Shown here in pieces: positions 30,782 to 39,784 of a DNA stretch of 64,000 nt. Made by a program: the position numbers and the translations under genes. The notes below the pieces were generated by a model. It ran no database searches. It was not told where the DNA came from and was given only the letters and a program-made list of their open reading frames with translations. Location: the NCBI RefSeq assembly GCF_014930455.1, contig NZ_JAAIYO010000003.1:248001-312000 (forward strand). Direction: 5' to 3'. Every line of letters starts with the position of its first letter. The first letter of the stretch is position 1. Source of the stretch: Corallococcus soli. GTDB taxonomy: Bacteria; Myxococcota; Myxococcia; Myxococcales; Myxococcaceae.

Positions 30782-32116
30782 TCAGACGGGGCTGACCGCG
30801 CGGGGGGAAGCTTCGGGGATGTTGGACTCCAGCGCTCGCGCGGGCCGGAACAGGGACAGCGCGATGGCGGCGAGCACGGCCAGCAGGCCCATCATCACCA
30901 GCATCAGCGCGATGCCACGGCCCGGGCCCGAACCCAGCAGCCCGCCGAACACGGGCTCCAGCGCGCCGCCCGCCAGCATGGCGGGCTCGAAGACGTGGTC
31001 CGCCAGCGGCCCTCCCACGAGGTACGCCACCGGGGTGGAGAACCACGCCAGCGCCATCCGCGCGGAGAACACGCGGCCCTGGAGGTCGGCGGGCACCAGC
31101 GACTGCCACAGCGCCTGGCTGCAGCTCGCGATGGGGGCGTTGAAGAACATGAGCAGGAAGGCCGCCGCCGCGATGAGCGGAAGCGACGGCTGGAGCCCCG
31201 AAAGCGCCAGGCTCACGCCGTAGAGCAGCCCGGCGCCCACGATGCCCGTCAGCCGCCGCTTCGGACCTCCCCAGACGGTCATCAGCGCGCTGCCCACCAG
31301 CATGCCCACGCCGCTGCAGGCGAGCACCTGACCCAGCAGCGTCGGGGTGAACGCCTTGAGCACCAGCGGCGTCACCAGGATCTCCGCCAGTCCCAGCGTG
31401 AGGTTGACGATGGAGAAGAAGGCCAGCAGGCCCAGCAGTCCAGGCTGCTGGAAGATGTAGCGCATCCCGAACGTGAGGTTGGAGCCCAGGCTCTCCCGCG
31501 CCTGCTGCTCGCCCTGGGCGCTGCGCGTCGGCCGGGGCACGCGCACGAGCAGGGTCGTCACCACCGCGATCGCGAACGCCATCAGGTCCAGGGTCATCAC
31601 CGTGGCCAGGCCGTGGTGCATCAGCAGCAGTCCCGCCAGGGGCGGGGCGAGCGTGCGGCCCGCCGCCTGCGCCAGCTGCACCATGCCGCTGGCCCGTCCC
31701 AGGTGGCGCTCGGGGACGAGCACCGTGGAGGCCGCCATGAACGCCGGCTCCTGGAAGGACTCCGCCACGGCCGTCAGGCACACGCCCAGGTACACCTGCC
31801 ACAGCCGCAGGTTCCCGCCCGTGTACAGCACCAGCAGGCTCAGCGTGCTCAGCGCCGCCAGCGTGTCGCTCGCCAGCATCACCCACTTGCGATCCCACCG
31901 GTCCACCACCACGCCCGCCACCGGCGCCAGCAGCACGATGGGCGCCACCGCGCACAGGGTCATCGTCGCGAACTGCGTGACGGAGCCGGTCTGCTCATAC
32001 ACCCAGATGCCCAGCGCGAAGGATGTCAGACCCGAGCCCAGGATGGATACGAGCTGGCCCAACCACAGCACCCCGAACGTCATCAGGCCAGGGCGCGATG
32101 TCTGCGTACTTGTCAT
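30782..32116 (-). CDS. MFS efflux transporter (likely exporter of the NRPS product)
   Basis: A 444-residue major facilitator with about twelve membrane segments and no signal peptide. The loop after TM2 contains VVVDRWDRKWVM, the usual D-R-x-x-R/K motif of the superfamily. The pattern resembles EntS-type/MFS_3 exporters that secrete peptide siderophores and antibiotics. It begins with ATG at 32116 and is divergent from the spermidine-synthase-like gene. Location next to the peptide locus suggests product export or self-protection. The substrate is unknown. Confidence 0.85.
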   Translation of the reverse strand: MTSTQTSRPGLMTFGVLWLGQLVSILGSGLTSFALGIWVYEQTGSVTQFATMTLCAVAPIVLLAPVAGVVVDRWDRKWVMLASDTLAALSTLSLLVLYTGGNLRLWQVYLGVCLTAVAESFQEPAFMAASTVLVPERHLGRASGMVQLAQAAGRTLAPPLAGLLLMHHGLATVMTLDLMAFAIAVVTTLLVRVPRPTRSAQGEQQARESLGSNLTFGMRYIFQQPGLLGLLAFFSIVNLTLGLAEILVTPLVLKAFTPTLLGQVLACSGVGMLVGSALMTVWGGPKRRLTGIVGAGLLYGVSLALSGLQPSLPLIAAAAFLLMFFNAPIASCSQALWQSLVPADLQGRVFSARMALAWFSTPVAYLVGGPLADHVFEPAMLAGGALEPVFGGLLGSGPGRGIALMLVMMGLLAVLAAIALSLFRPARALESNIPEASPRAVSPV

Positions 32117-32311
32117 GGAGATGGATTGCTCACGTTGTTTCGCGACTTCAATGGGGCTGGGAGTCTGCCATGGATGTTCTGCCTTTTGTGGGTGCGCCGC
32201 ATGATGGACTGAATGTCTGACACGTTTGTTTGAGTCGCCGCGAGTCCGTGGTCGCGGACAGCGAATGCATTGGTTCGTGGCTGTTTTTCCTCTCTGCCCT
32301 GGATGTTGGAC
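32117..32311. promoter_or_regulatory. Divergent promoter region between MFS and spermidine-synthase-like genes
   Basis: A 195-bp region from which both flanking genes must be transcribed. It is less GC-rich than its neighbours. A short inverted repeat, CCGCGA (32238-32243) and TCGCGG (32252-32257), lies in it. No clear promoter boxes could be picked. Confidence 0.4.
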
Positions 32312-34366
32312 ATGTCTACTTCCCCTGAATCACCGCCGGTCTCACGTTCGTTCTCGCTCTATCTGCATGGGCTCGCTTTCCTGGGGGGCTTCAACGTCAT
32401 GCTGCTGGAGATGTGTGCCTTCCGGGTGCTCCAGACCACGTTCGGCTCATCCATCTATGTGACGGGCGTCCTGCTCGCGCTGGTCATGATTGCCCTGTCG
32501 GGGGGCTATTACCTGGGGGGACGGTTCTCCCAGCGCAATGCCTCGCTGGAGTTCCTGCTCGGGGTCATCTCCCTGGCCGTGGTGTATGTCTGGGTGACGG
32601 GCGGGCTGCTGTCCGAACCGCTGCTGGATTTCAGCTTCGGCCTGCGCAAGGTCTTCTCCAGCGGGCTCGCGGGGCACCTGGTGCCACCGGCGGTCGCCAC
32701 GCTGATCTTCTACATGGGGCCCATGCTGGCGCTGAGCCACGTCTCGCCGTTCCTCATCCGGCTCCTGGCCACGCACCCGCGCGGGGTGGGGGCCACGGCG
32801 GGCAACCTGATGGCGGTGTCCAACGTGGGGAGCATCGTGGGCACGACCCTGCCTTCCTTCGTGCTCATCCCGCTGCTGGGCGTGCCCACGACGCTGGGCA
32901 TCTTCATCGGGTCGCTGGGGCTGGTGGTGGTGACGGGCCTGGTGCTGGTGCGCAAGCGCGCGCCCGTGGCCGTGATCGCGGGGGTGGTGGTGCTGGCGGC
33001 GGCGGTGGCCACGCCCGTGGCGCATGACGCCTGGGCCGCGCGGGCCTCCGCCACGGCGGAGCGGCCCATCTTCGAATCGGAGTCGCTCTACGGGAACGTG
33101 AAGATCTTCCGCTCCCAGGACGACGACGGGGACGAGAAGCTGGAGTTCATGCCGTCGCGGGACTACGTGCACTCCACCGTCTACCCGGGCCGGCCGCTGA
33201 AGGATCAGTTCACCACGGCGTACGCGAACGTGGGCCTGTCCCGGGGCGCCGGGCGCTACCTCATCCTGGGGACCGCGCTGGGCGGGGTGGTGTCCGCCAT
33301 CCTGGAGGCAAACCCCCAGGCGCGGATTACCGCGGTGGAGATCGACCCGTTGGTGATGGACCTGGCGCAGCGCTACCTGCCGGCGATGCGAAGCCCCAAC
33401 GTGCGCCGGGTGGTGGAGGACGCGCGGCTGTTCCTGCGGGAGGACACCCAGGAATACGACTACATCGTCGTGGACATCTTCTCCGGGGAGCAGATCCCCG
33501 CCCACTGTGTCAGCCAGGAGTTCTTCTCCCTGGCGCTGGCGCGGCTGGCGCCGGACGGGGTGCTCCAGATGAACACCAACCTGTGGGACTTCCACATCAC
33601 CACGGGGTTGGAAGAGCCGGCGCCCTTCGTGCCGGTGCGGCACATCCACTCGGCGTTGCTGCGCGCGGGCTTCGCGTCGCTCTTCCAGAGTGACTTCTTC
33701 GAGCACGGCCACCTGTACGCGTTCCGAAAGGCGACCCCGGAGGCGGAGGTGCGTCGGGCGCTGGTCCAGGGCGCGTTGGATCCCGCGGTGGAGCCGAACC
33801 TGCGGGCCTCGTACGGAATGACGGCGCTGGCGCTGGTGCCCATCCCGGACGCGGAGCGGGAGCTGCGGCCCTTCACGGACAACTGGCTGCCGGAGCACCT
33901 GCTCCACCTCAAGGACAACTTCGATCAATACCTCCGGGCGCTGGCCCGGGCGCGCCAGCTGCCGGAGTGGAAGTCCCAGGTGGAGGCGGCGGGGGACGGG
34001 CAGCTGCGGTTCATCAGCGCGCGCCACTACGCGGACGTGGGCGCGTCCGGTGCGCCGTCCTATGACGGCTACCGCGCGTACATGAAGGGCGATGGCGGCA
34101 CGGCCTATTGCCGGGAGGTCCTGGCCTGGGCCCGGCAGGCGCCGTCGAGCACGCTGTTCCTGGACCTGTCGCGCTACCTGCACACGCGGGTCATCCACGC
34201 CTGTGAGCGCTCGCTCGAATCGCAGGGGACGGAGCTGCCCGGGGCGGGGACCTCCGAGGGTGCGTTCCGCCGCTACGTCAGCGCCGCGCTGCTGGTGGAC
34301 GACAACAAGGGCGCGAAGGCGGTGCCGCTGCTGGAGGAGATCCTCAAGGCCCGGGCCGTGCTCTGA
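32312..34366 (+). CDS. Membrane-bound spermidine-synthase-like protein
   Basis: About 684 residues. The first 230 hold roughly seven membrane segments. A Rossmann-like class I domain of the spermidine synthase superfamily follows, with LILGTALGGVVSAIL as the nucleotide-binding loop, TAVEIDPLVMDLA as the acidic strand and YDYIVVDIFSG as the catalytic-loop region. A final helical segment of about 170 residues resembles nothing I know. Fused membrane/SpeE proteins of this kind are common in bacteria and mostly uncharacterised; they may be aminopropyl- or methyltransferases. The ATG at 32312 (MSTSPESPP) was preferred because GGA lies just upstream; in-frame starts at 32303 and 32270 are possible. 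Its connection to the peptide locus is unclear. Confidence 0.75.
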   Translation: MSTSPESPPVSRSFSLYLHGLAFLGGFNVMLLEMCAFRVLQTTFGSSIYVTGVLLALVMIALSGGYYLGGRFSQRNASLEFLLGVISLAVVYVWVTGGLLSEPLLDFSFGLRKVFSSGLAGHLVPPAVATLIFYMGPMLALSHVSPFLIRLLATHPRGVGATAGNLMAVSNVGSIVGTTLPSFVLIPLLGVPTTLGIFIGSLGLVVVTGLVLVRKRAPVAVIAGVVVLAAAVATPVAHDAWAARASATAERPIFESESLYGNVKIFRSQDDDGDEKLEFMPSRDYVHSTVYPGRPLKDQFTTAYANVGLSRGAGRYLILGTALGGVVSAILEANPQARITAVEIDPLVMDLAQRYLPAMRSPNVRRVVEDARLFLREDTQEYDYIVVDIFSGEQIPAHCVSQEFFSLALARLAPDGVLQMNTNLWDFHITTGLEEPAPFVPVRHIHSALLRAGFASLFQSDFFEHGHLYAFRKATPEAEVRRALVQGALDPAVEPNLRASYGMTALALVPIPDAERELRPFTDNWLPEHLLHLKDNFDQYLRALARARQLPEWKSQVEAAGDGQLRFISARHYADVGASGAPSYDGYRAYMKGDGGTAYCREVLAWARQAPSSTLFLDLSRYLHTRVIHACERSLESQGTELPGAGTSEGAFRRYVSAALLVDDNKGAKAVPLLEEILKARAVL

Positions 34367-34397
34367 GCGCCGGCGCCTCCCCGCGCGGGCCTCGCAG

Positions 34398-34434
34398 GCC
34401 CTCCTTCCGCGGCGCGAGCGTGCCGCGGAGGGCC
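34398..34434 (+). terminator. GC-rich hairpin after the spermidine-synthase-like gene
   Basis: Arms CCGCGG/CCGCGG flank a ten-base loop and are extended by GGCCCT/AGGGCC outside a small bulge, about 30 bp past the stop. No T-run follows. It probably ends or stabilises the transcript. Confidence 0.5.
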
Positions 34435-34450
34435 GGGGCTTGGGGGCCGC

Positions 34451-34555
34451 TCAGGGAATGACGTTGCGGCGGCGCAGGTCGGTGAAGAGCTCGCGGAACA
34501 TCACCTCCGATTCGAGGTGCTCCTGGAACGCGAACCGACGCGCCTTGAGCGTTCC
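34451..34555 (-). pseudogene. Possible C-terminal gene remnant
   Basis: The minus strand here reads SSPGTLKARRFAFQEHLESE and continues VMFRELFTDLRRRNVIP to a TGA at 34451. The stretch looks protein-coding (charged amphipathic helix, no rare residues), but it is closed upstream by an in-frame TGA, has no plausible start, and runs into the end of the lipoprotein gene. It could be the leftover 3' end of a deleted gene. I do not recognise the family. Confidence 0.3.
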
Positions 34556-34559
34556 TGGA

Positions 34560-35489
34560 CTACTTCAGCGAAGTGGGCATGGGCTGACGCGGGAGCGCCC
34601 GTGCCATGGGGCCCGCGGTTGGAGCGGGACCGTGGACGAACGTGTATTGCTCCACGTGCACGGACTCGTGGAAGTCGGGTTCGCCGCCCTGGCCATTCCA
34701 GTCCACGCGATCCATGCGGATGACGCGCGACGAGTACGGCAGCAGCGTCGTGGGGTCCATCACCAGCTCCAGCTCCACCCGCGCGTAGGTCCCGGGCGTC
34801 TTGTCCGACTGTCCTACAGGTTCCCGCACGGCCCGCAGGCGCGCGCATCTCGGCTCCGGTTCGGCATCGGAGCAGGGCACGCCGACGTCCAGCCGCTGCC
34901 GCTCCTCCGAGGGGACTTCCTTGCGCTCCTTGCGGCCGGTGCCCACCTGCATCGTCGCGGGAAGGACCTCCTGCTTCCCGGGCTTGTAGCGCGACCCGTG
35001 CCAGCTCCCCACCCACTGGTTCCACGTGTCCCGGATGGCCCTCTCCAACCCGACGGCCAGACCCTTGGCCATCTGGGCCCGCTTCCGGGGGCTGAGCGGC
35101 ATCGCGTCCAGGAAGGCCAGCGCGGGGTTGTCCTCCAGCGGATCAATGCCCTGGAAGTCGCCCTGCGCATCGATGATTCCGGTGGCCAGGGGCTCGACAA
35201 AGATGGGGACCCTGGCCTCGAGGATCTCCACATCATGGAACGACAACCGCCGCTGGCCCGCTTCATCCACGGGGCCCAGGGTCATCGTGAACCGGCGCTC
35301 CGCGGTCGTCCGGTCGCTCCAGTCCGTCCGCACGTCCACCGTGTGCTCGACCTGCATCGTGGCCGGCTCCGGCCAGGCATAGGTGAGCGTCACGAGATCC
35401 CCGCCCCGGGCACCCCCCAGGGCAGCGCACCCGGAGGCTCCGGCGGACAGGACGGTGACGACGAGCCACGGACGGAGGAAGGGGGCCAT
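34560..35489 (-). CDS. Hypothetical lipoprotein
   Basis: A 309-residue exported protein of unknown function. The N-terminus is a signal peptide ending in a lipobox-like ASGC, so the mature protein should be lipid-anchored. The rest is soluble and beta-rich, with no motif I recognise. The ATG at 35489 (MAPFLRPWLV) is preferred over an in-frame start six codons upstream because it gives a compact signal peptide. It appears monocistronic, with the membrane-protein gene about 75 bp upstream on the same strand. Confidence 0.7.
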   Translation of the reverse strand: MAPFLRPWLVVTVLSAGASGCAALGGARGGDLVTLTYAWPEPATMQVEHTVDVRTDWSDRTTAERRFTMTLGPVDEAGQRRLSFHDVEILEARVPIFVEPLATGIIDAQGDFQGIDPLEDNPALAFLDAMPLSPRKRAQMAKGLAVGLERAIRDTWNQWVGSWHGSRYKPGKQEVLPATMQVGTGRKERKEVPSEERQRLDVGVPCSDAEPEPRCARLRAVREPVGQSDKTPGTYARVELELVMDPTTLLPYSSRVIRMDRVDWNGQGGEPDFHESVHVEQYTFVHGPAPTAGPMARALPRQPMPTSLK

Positions 35490-35564
35490 GTCCCGGCACG
35501 ATAGCAATGCCCCGGCGTCCGCGCGGCCCGACGTGAAGCGCCACCGCGCGGACCCGACACCGGC

Positions 35565-35969
35565 TCAGGCCAGGGCCGGGGTGCCACGGCGCAGGCCCGC
35601 GTACTCCAGCACCGCGAAGAGCGCGACCGCCGCCGCCTGCGCCGCGACGAACAGCACGCCCAGCCCCGTGGGCGTCGTCGGGCCGTGCGTCAGCAGCAGC
35701 ACGCTGTCCACCACCCAGAGCGCGTTCACGGCGACCACGAACCACACCGGCCATGAGGGCAGGGTTTCCCGCGACGCCAGGTATCCGAGCAGCAGGGCGA
35801 ACGGAATCAAGCCCAGGCCCGCCGTGCGCAGCAGCCCCGGGTCCAGGCCGAGCAGGGGACCCAGGGGGCCTGCGGCGGCGGCCATCAACAGGCCCATGGC
35901 CCCACTGGCGACGCCGTCCAGCAGCAGCGCGCGACGCAACAGGCATCCCGACACGTTCTTGAGGCTCAT
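35565..35969 (-). CDS. Small four-helix membrane protein
   Basis: A 134-residue hydrophobic protein with about four membrane segments (MGLLMAAAAGPLGPLLGL, GLGLIPFALLLGYL, WFVVAVNALWVVDSVLLL and LGVLFVAAQAAAVALFAV). It begins with ATG at 35969 and is divergent from the XRE-type regulator, which suggests that the regulator controls it. The function is not recognisable. Confidence 0.7.
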   Translation of the reverse strand: MSLKNVSGCLLRRALLLDGVASGAMGLLMAAAAGPLGPLLGLDPGLLRTAGLGLIPFALLLGYLASRETLPSWPVWFVVAVNALWVVDSVLLLTHGPTTPTGLGVLFVAAQAAAVALFAVLEYAGLRRGTPALA

Positions 35970-36091
35970 GGCACACCCGTTCCCTTGAATGAGGTTGGAG
36001 ACGACGGGGCTCAAGATGCGAGCCGGCCCGCGCGCTGTCGATTACCTCCGAGGGAATGGAAGCGATGACGTGCGCCCCCTATCTTCGCGCC

Positions 36092-36910
36092 ATGACGAGC
36101 CTTCAGCAGGGTCGCCCCGTCGGAGAGCTGCTGCGCGGCTGGCGGCAGCGGCGCGGCTTGAGCCAGATGGATCTCGCGTTGCGCGCGGAGGTCTCCACGC
36201 GTCACGTCAGCTTCCTGGAGACCGGCCGCTCCCAGCCCAGCCGCGACATGCTGTTGCACCTGGCGGAGGAGCTGGACGTGCCCCTGCGAGACCGCAATGG
36301 ATTGCTGGTGGCCGCGGGCTTCGCGCCCGTGTACGCCGAGCGACCCCTGGATGATCCCGCGCTGCGGGCCACGCGCGAGGCCGTGGAGTTGGTGCTCGCG
36401 GGGCATGAGCCCTATCCGGCGCTCGCGGTGGACCGGCACTGGACGCTCGTCACCGCGAACCGCGCGGTGGGCGTGCTGCTGTCGGACCTGCCCCCGGAAG
36501 TGCTCCAGCCGCCCGTCAACGTCCTGCGGCTGAGCCTGCACCCGTCCGGGCTCGCGCCGCGCATCGAGAACCTGCGCCAGTGGCGCGACCATGTCCTCAC
36601 GCGGCTGCACCGGCAGGTGGACGTCACCGCGGACGCCACGCTCGCGGCGCTGCTGGAGGAGCTGCGCGGCTACCCGGTGCCGGCGGAGGCCGTGGATCCG
36701 AAGGAGCGCGACTTCGCGGGCGTGGTGGTGCCCCTGCGCGTGCGCACGTCGCTGGGGCGGCTGTCCCTCTTCAGCACCACCACCGTGTTCGGCACGCCCG
36801 TGGACATCACGCTCGCGGAGCTGGCCATCGAGTCGTTCTTCCCGGCCGACCCGGAGACGGCGGAGGTGCTGCGGCGGGCCGCCACGGAGCGGTCCCGCCA
36901 GGATGCGTAG
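36092..36910 (+). CDS. XRE-family regulator with MmyB-like ligand-binding domain
   Basis: A 272-residue transcription factor. Residues 8-65 form a helix-turn-helix (RRGLSQMDLALRAEVSTRHV followed by SFLETGRSQPS), and the rest matches the MmyB-like domain, which in other members is thought to bind a hydrophobic ligand. The ATG at 36092 gives the usual family start; an in-frame ATG at 36056 is possible. It probably regulates the divergently oriented small membrane protein and perhaps itself. The ligand is unknown. Confidence 0.85.
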   Translation: MTSLQQGRPVGELLRGWRQRRGLSQMDLALRAEVSTRHVSFLETGRSQPSRDMLLHLAEELDVPLRDRNGLLVAAGFAPVYAERPLDDPALRATREAVELVLAGHEPYPALAVDRHWTLVTANRAVGVLLSDLPPEVLQPPVNVLRLSLHPSGLAPRIENLRQWRDHVLTRLHRQVDVTADATLAALLEELRGYPVPAEAVDPKERDFAGVVVPLRVRTSLGRLSLFSTTTVFGTPVDITLAELAIESFFPADPETAEVLRRAATERSRQDA

Positions 36911-36921
36911 GGCAGGGCGGG

Positions 36922-37485
36922 CTACTTCTTCGCGCGCACGGTCTGGAGCGCCGTGCCCCAGGAGACGAGCTGATCCAACATCGCGTTCACGCCCTTCTCC
37001 TTGCTGGGGTCGGGCTTGAACACGGTGTAGTTCTCGAAGTCGGTGGACAGGGACAACTGCACCTGGGCGCGCACGGTGGCCATCTGGAGCTCCGCCGCGA
37101 TGAGGCGCAGCTGCTCCACCGCGCGCACGCCGCCCGCGCTGCCGTAGCCCACGAAGCCGGCGGCCTTGTTGTTCCACTCGCCATAGATGAAATCGAGCGC
37201 GTTCTTCAGCGCGCCGGACGTGCTGTGGTTGTACTCGGGCGTGACGAAGACGTACGCGTCGTACGAGGCCACCTTCGCGGCCCAGGCCAGGGTGTGCGGC
37301 TTCGTGTACTTGCCCATCGACGGCGGGGTCGGCTCGTCCAGCAGGGGCAGGTTGAAGTCCTGGAGGTCGACGACTTCGTACTCGGCGTCGCCGCGCTTCT
37401 TCGCGATGCCATGGACCCAGCCGGCGACGGCGTCCGCCTTGCGACCCGGACGCGTGCTCCCGACGACGATGGCCACCTTGATCAT
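36922..37485 (-). CDS. NADPH-dependent FMN reductase-family oxidoreductase
   Basis: A 187-residue flavodoxin-like reductase. The FMN phosphate loop reads VVGSTRPGRKADAVAGW and the second motif TPEYNHSTSGALKNALD; both are diagnostic for the NADPH:FMN/chromate/quinone reductase family. It starts at ATG 37485 (MIKVAIVVGS); further upstream residues in this frame are a shadow. It converges with the XRE gene (11 bp between stops) and is divergent from the glycosylase gene. The physiological substrate (flavin, quinone or azo compound) cannot be told from sequence. Confidence 0.9.
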   Translation of the reverse strand: MIKVAIVVGSTRPGRKADAVAGWVHGIAKKRGDAEYEVVDLQDFNLPLLDEPTPPSMGKYTKPHTLAWAAKVASYDAYVFVTPEYNHSTSGALKNALDFIYGEWNNKAAGFVGYGSAGGVRAVEQLRLIAAELQMATVRAQVQLSLSTDFENYTVFKPDPSKEKGVNAMLDQLVSWGTALQTVRAKK

Positions 37486-37711
37486 GTGCGCGCTGCTCCT
37501 GGAAAGGGGCGGGGACTGCCGCCACGCCCGACCTTTCCCCGGTGTCACCACGAGGGAAAGCCGGATCTCCCAAGGTGTGTCTGGCACCCGACCCGTGCCC
37601 GGCCTTCTGCCCGGAAGGTGGCGGAGGGGCCGACCCTGGGCTAAGCGTACGGGTAACTTCTCCGGCTGCTTCCTTGCGCGGGAGCGGGCCCTCCGCTACC
37701 GATCCGAAATC

Positions 37712-38731
37712 GTGAACGACGACACGCCCGAACCCTCGCAGGAGCTGGCCGACGTGCTCCAGGACGTGCGCCGCCACCTGCTCTGGCAGGAGGAGAACGG
37801 TGCTCGCGCGCTCCTCGTCGACGCGAAGCTCGCCGCTGAACTCCAGCAGCAGCGCGCCGCCTCCGGGTCGGTGCGCTCGATGATCGCCCGCAACAAGGCC
37901 CCCGAGCCGGCCGCCGCTCCCTCGGCCCCCAGGCCCCCGGTGGAGTCCCCTTCACGGGATGTGCTGCACGCCGCGATGAAGCAGCCCCTGGGGCCACCCC
38001 GTGCGCCCGTCGCCGCGCCCGCGCCCGCGATGGCAGCGCGTCCCCTGGCCTCCGACGCGCCGGCCCCTCGCGCCGCGGCTGCGCCGTCCACGGGGCAGCT
38101 CGTGGACGTGCCACGGTCAGCGCCCCGCTACGACGGCGCGCTGCCGGGCGTGGTGGAGGGGGAGCGCCCCACGCTGGATCAGATCCGCCGCGAGCTGGGC
38201 GACTGCCGGCGCTGCAAGCTGTGCACGGGCCGCAAGAACATCGTGTTCGGCTCCGGCAACCCGCGCGCGGACCTGGTGTTCGTGGGTGAAGGTCCCGGTG
38301 AGAGCGAGGACCTCCAGGGCGTGCCCTTCGTGGGCGCGGCGGGGGACCTGCTCACGAAGATGATCGCCGCGATGGGCTTCACCCGGAACGACGTCTACAT
38401 CTGCAACGTCGTGAAGTGCCGCCCGCCGGGCAACCGCAACCCGGAGCCGGACGAGATCGCCGCGTGCGAACCGTTCCTGCGCTCGCAGCTGCTGGCGATC
38501 CAGCCCAAGGCCATCGTCGCGCTGGGCAAGTTCGCGGCGCAGACGCTGCTGCGCGACACCACCGCCATCACCCGCATGCGCGGCTCCTGGCGCGAATACG
38601 AGGGCATTCCGCTCATGCCCACCTTCCACCCCGCCTACCTGCTGCGCAACAGCGCGGAGAAGCGCAACGCGTGGGCGGACCTGCAACAGGTGATGAAGCT
38701 GTTCGGCAAGCAACCGGGCTCCAGCGCGTGA
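37712..38731 (+). CDS. Type-4 uracil-DNA glycosylase with Pro/Ala-rich N-terminal extension
   Basis: A 339-residue iron-sulphur uracil-DNA glycosylase, which removes uracil from DNA in base-excision repair. The C-terminal 200 residues are the catalytic domain: CRRCKLC and CNVVKC hold cluster cysteines, GEGPGESEDLQGVPFVG is the active-site loop, and HPAYLLR is the DNA-interacting motif. The first 140 residues are a low-complexity Ala/Pro linker with a short helical head, which makes it longer than the usual 200-240-residue enzymes. The start was set at GTG 37712; its ribosome site is weak and the true start is not certain. Confidence 0.9.
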   Translation: MNDDTPEPSQELADVLQDVRRHLLWQEENGARALLVDAKLAAELQQQRAASGSVRSMIARNKAPEPAAAPSAPRPPVESPSRDVLHAAMKQPLGPPRAPVAAPAPAMAARPLASDAPAPRAAAAPSTGQLVDVPRSAPRYDGALPGVVEGERPTLDQIRRELGDCRRCKLCTGRKNIVFGSGNPRADLVFVGEGPGESEDLQGVPFVGAAGDLLTKMIAAMGFTRNDVYICNVVKCRPPGNRNPEPDEIAACEPFLRSQLLAIQPKAIVALGKFAAQTLLRDTTAITRMRGSWREYEGIPLMPTFHPAYLLRNSAEKRNAWADLQQVMKLFGKQPGSSA

Positions 38732-38765
38732 TGCGCGCGGGGCGCCGCGAAAAAGGGGTGCAGGG

Positions 38766-39773
38766 ATGAAGGGAGTGCTCGAGTCGCGCGAAGTGCAGTC
38801 GCCCGCGCTGGAGAACAATCCGCTGGGGGACCCGGCCCGCCGCCGGCTCACCGTGTACCTGCCGCCGGGCTACGCGGCGGGCACGCAGCGCTACCCGGTC
38901 GTCTACTTCCTGCACGCCTTCAGCTCGACGGGGGCCTCCTGGACGAACGCGTCCGGCTTCGCCCCCTCCGTGCCGGAGCGCCTGGACGCCCTCATCGAGC
39001 AGGGCGTCATCCCGCCCGTCATCGGCGTCTTCCCGGACGCGTGGACGAAGCTGGGCGGCAGCCAATGGGTGAACAGCGACGCCATTGGCCGCTACCGCGA
39101 CTACCTGGCCAAGGACATCGTCGGGTTCGTGGACAAGACCTGGCGCACGCTGCCCAAGGCCGCGTCGCGCGCGGTGGTGGGCCACAGCTCCGGCGGCTAC
39201 GGGGCGCTGGTGATGGGCCGCTACCACCCGGAGCTGTTCTCCCTGGTGGGCGCGCACGCGCCGGATTCGTACTTCGAATATTGCTACCTGCCGGACCTGC
39301 CCAAGGCGGCCACCGCGCTGCTCAAGTCGGGCGGCGTCGAGGCGTGGGCGACGGAGATGCGGCTGCGCGCCCGGGAGACGAAGATGCGCGGGGACGACTT
39401 CCCCGTCATCAACATCCTGGCCATGGCGGCGGCGTACTCGCCGAAGAAGGGCGAGCCGCTCAACCTGGAGCTGCCCTTCGATCAGCAGAACGCGAAGATG
39501 CGGCTGGACGTGTGGAACCGCTGGCTGGTGCATGACCCGGTGCGCTTCGTGCCCAAGTTCCTGGACTCCTTCCGCAAGCTGAAGGCGGTGTTCCTGGACT
39601 GCGGCACGCGCGACGAGTTCAACCTGCGCTGGGGCACGCGCATGGTGGCCGACGACCTGAAGGCCGCGGGCGTGGACGTGGTGCACGAGGAGTTCGAGGA
39701 CGGGCACTCGGGCGTGTCGTACCGCTTCGAGCGCTCGCTGGCGGTGCTGGTGCCGCGCCTGACGCAGGACTGA
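38766..39773 (+). CDS. Esterase-D-like alpha/beta hydrolase
   Basis: A 335-residue serine hydrolase of the esterase D/antigen-85-like fold. The nucleophile elbow is GHSSGG, a likely Asp lies in CGTRDEF and the His in FEDGHSGVSYR. There is no signal peptide, so it is probably cytoplasmic. It follows the glycosylase by 34 bp and precedes kdd by 11 bp, so it probably shares a transcript with the lysine-pathway dehydrogenase. The substrate is unknown. Confidence 0.87.
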   Translation: MKGVLESREVQSPALENNPLGDPARRRLTVYLPPGYAAGTQRYPVVYFLHAFSSTGASWTNASGFAPSVPERLDALIEQGVIPPVIGVFPDAWTKLGGSQWVNSDAIGRYRDYLAKDIVGFVDKTWRTLPKAASRAVVGHSSGGYGALVMGRYHPELFSLVGAHAPDSYFEYCYLPDLPKAATALLKSGGVEAWATEMRLRARETKMRGDDFPVINILAMAAAYSPKKGEPLNLELPFDQQNAKMRLDVWNRWLVHDPVRFVPKFLDSFRKLKAVFLDCGTRDEFNLRWGTRMVADDLKAAGVDVVHEEFEDGHSGVSYRFERSLAVLVPRLTQD

Positions 39774-39784
39774 CGAGGAACACC

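Noticed and set aside
29750-32212. 820-residue plus-strand frame across the ureohydrolase and MFS genes
   Set aside because: Low-complexity mirror frame; the minus strand has clear metal-site and transporter motifs.
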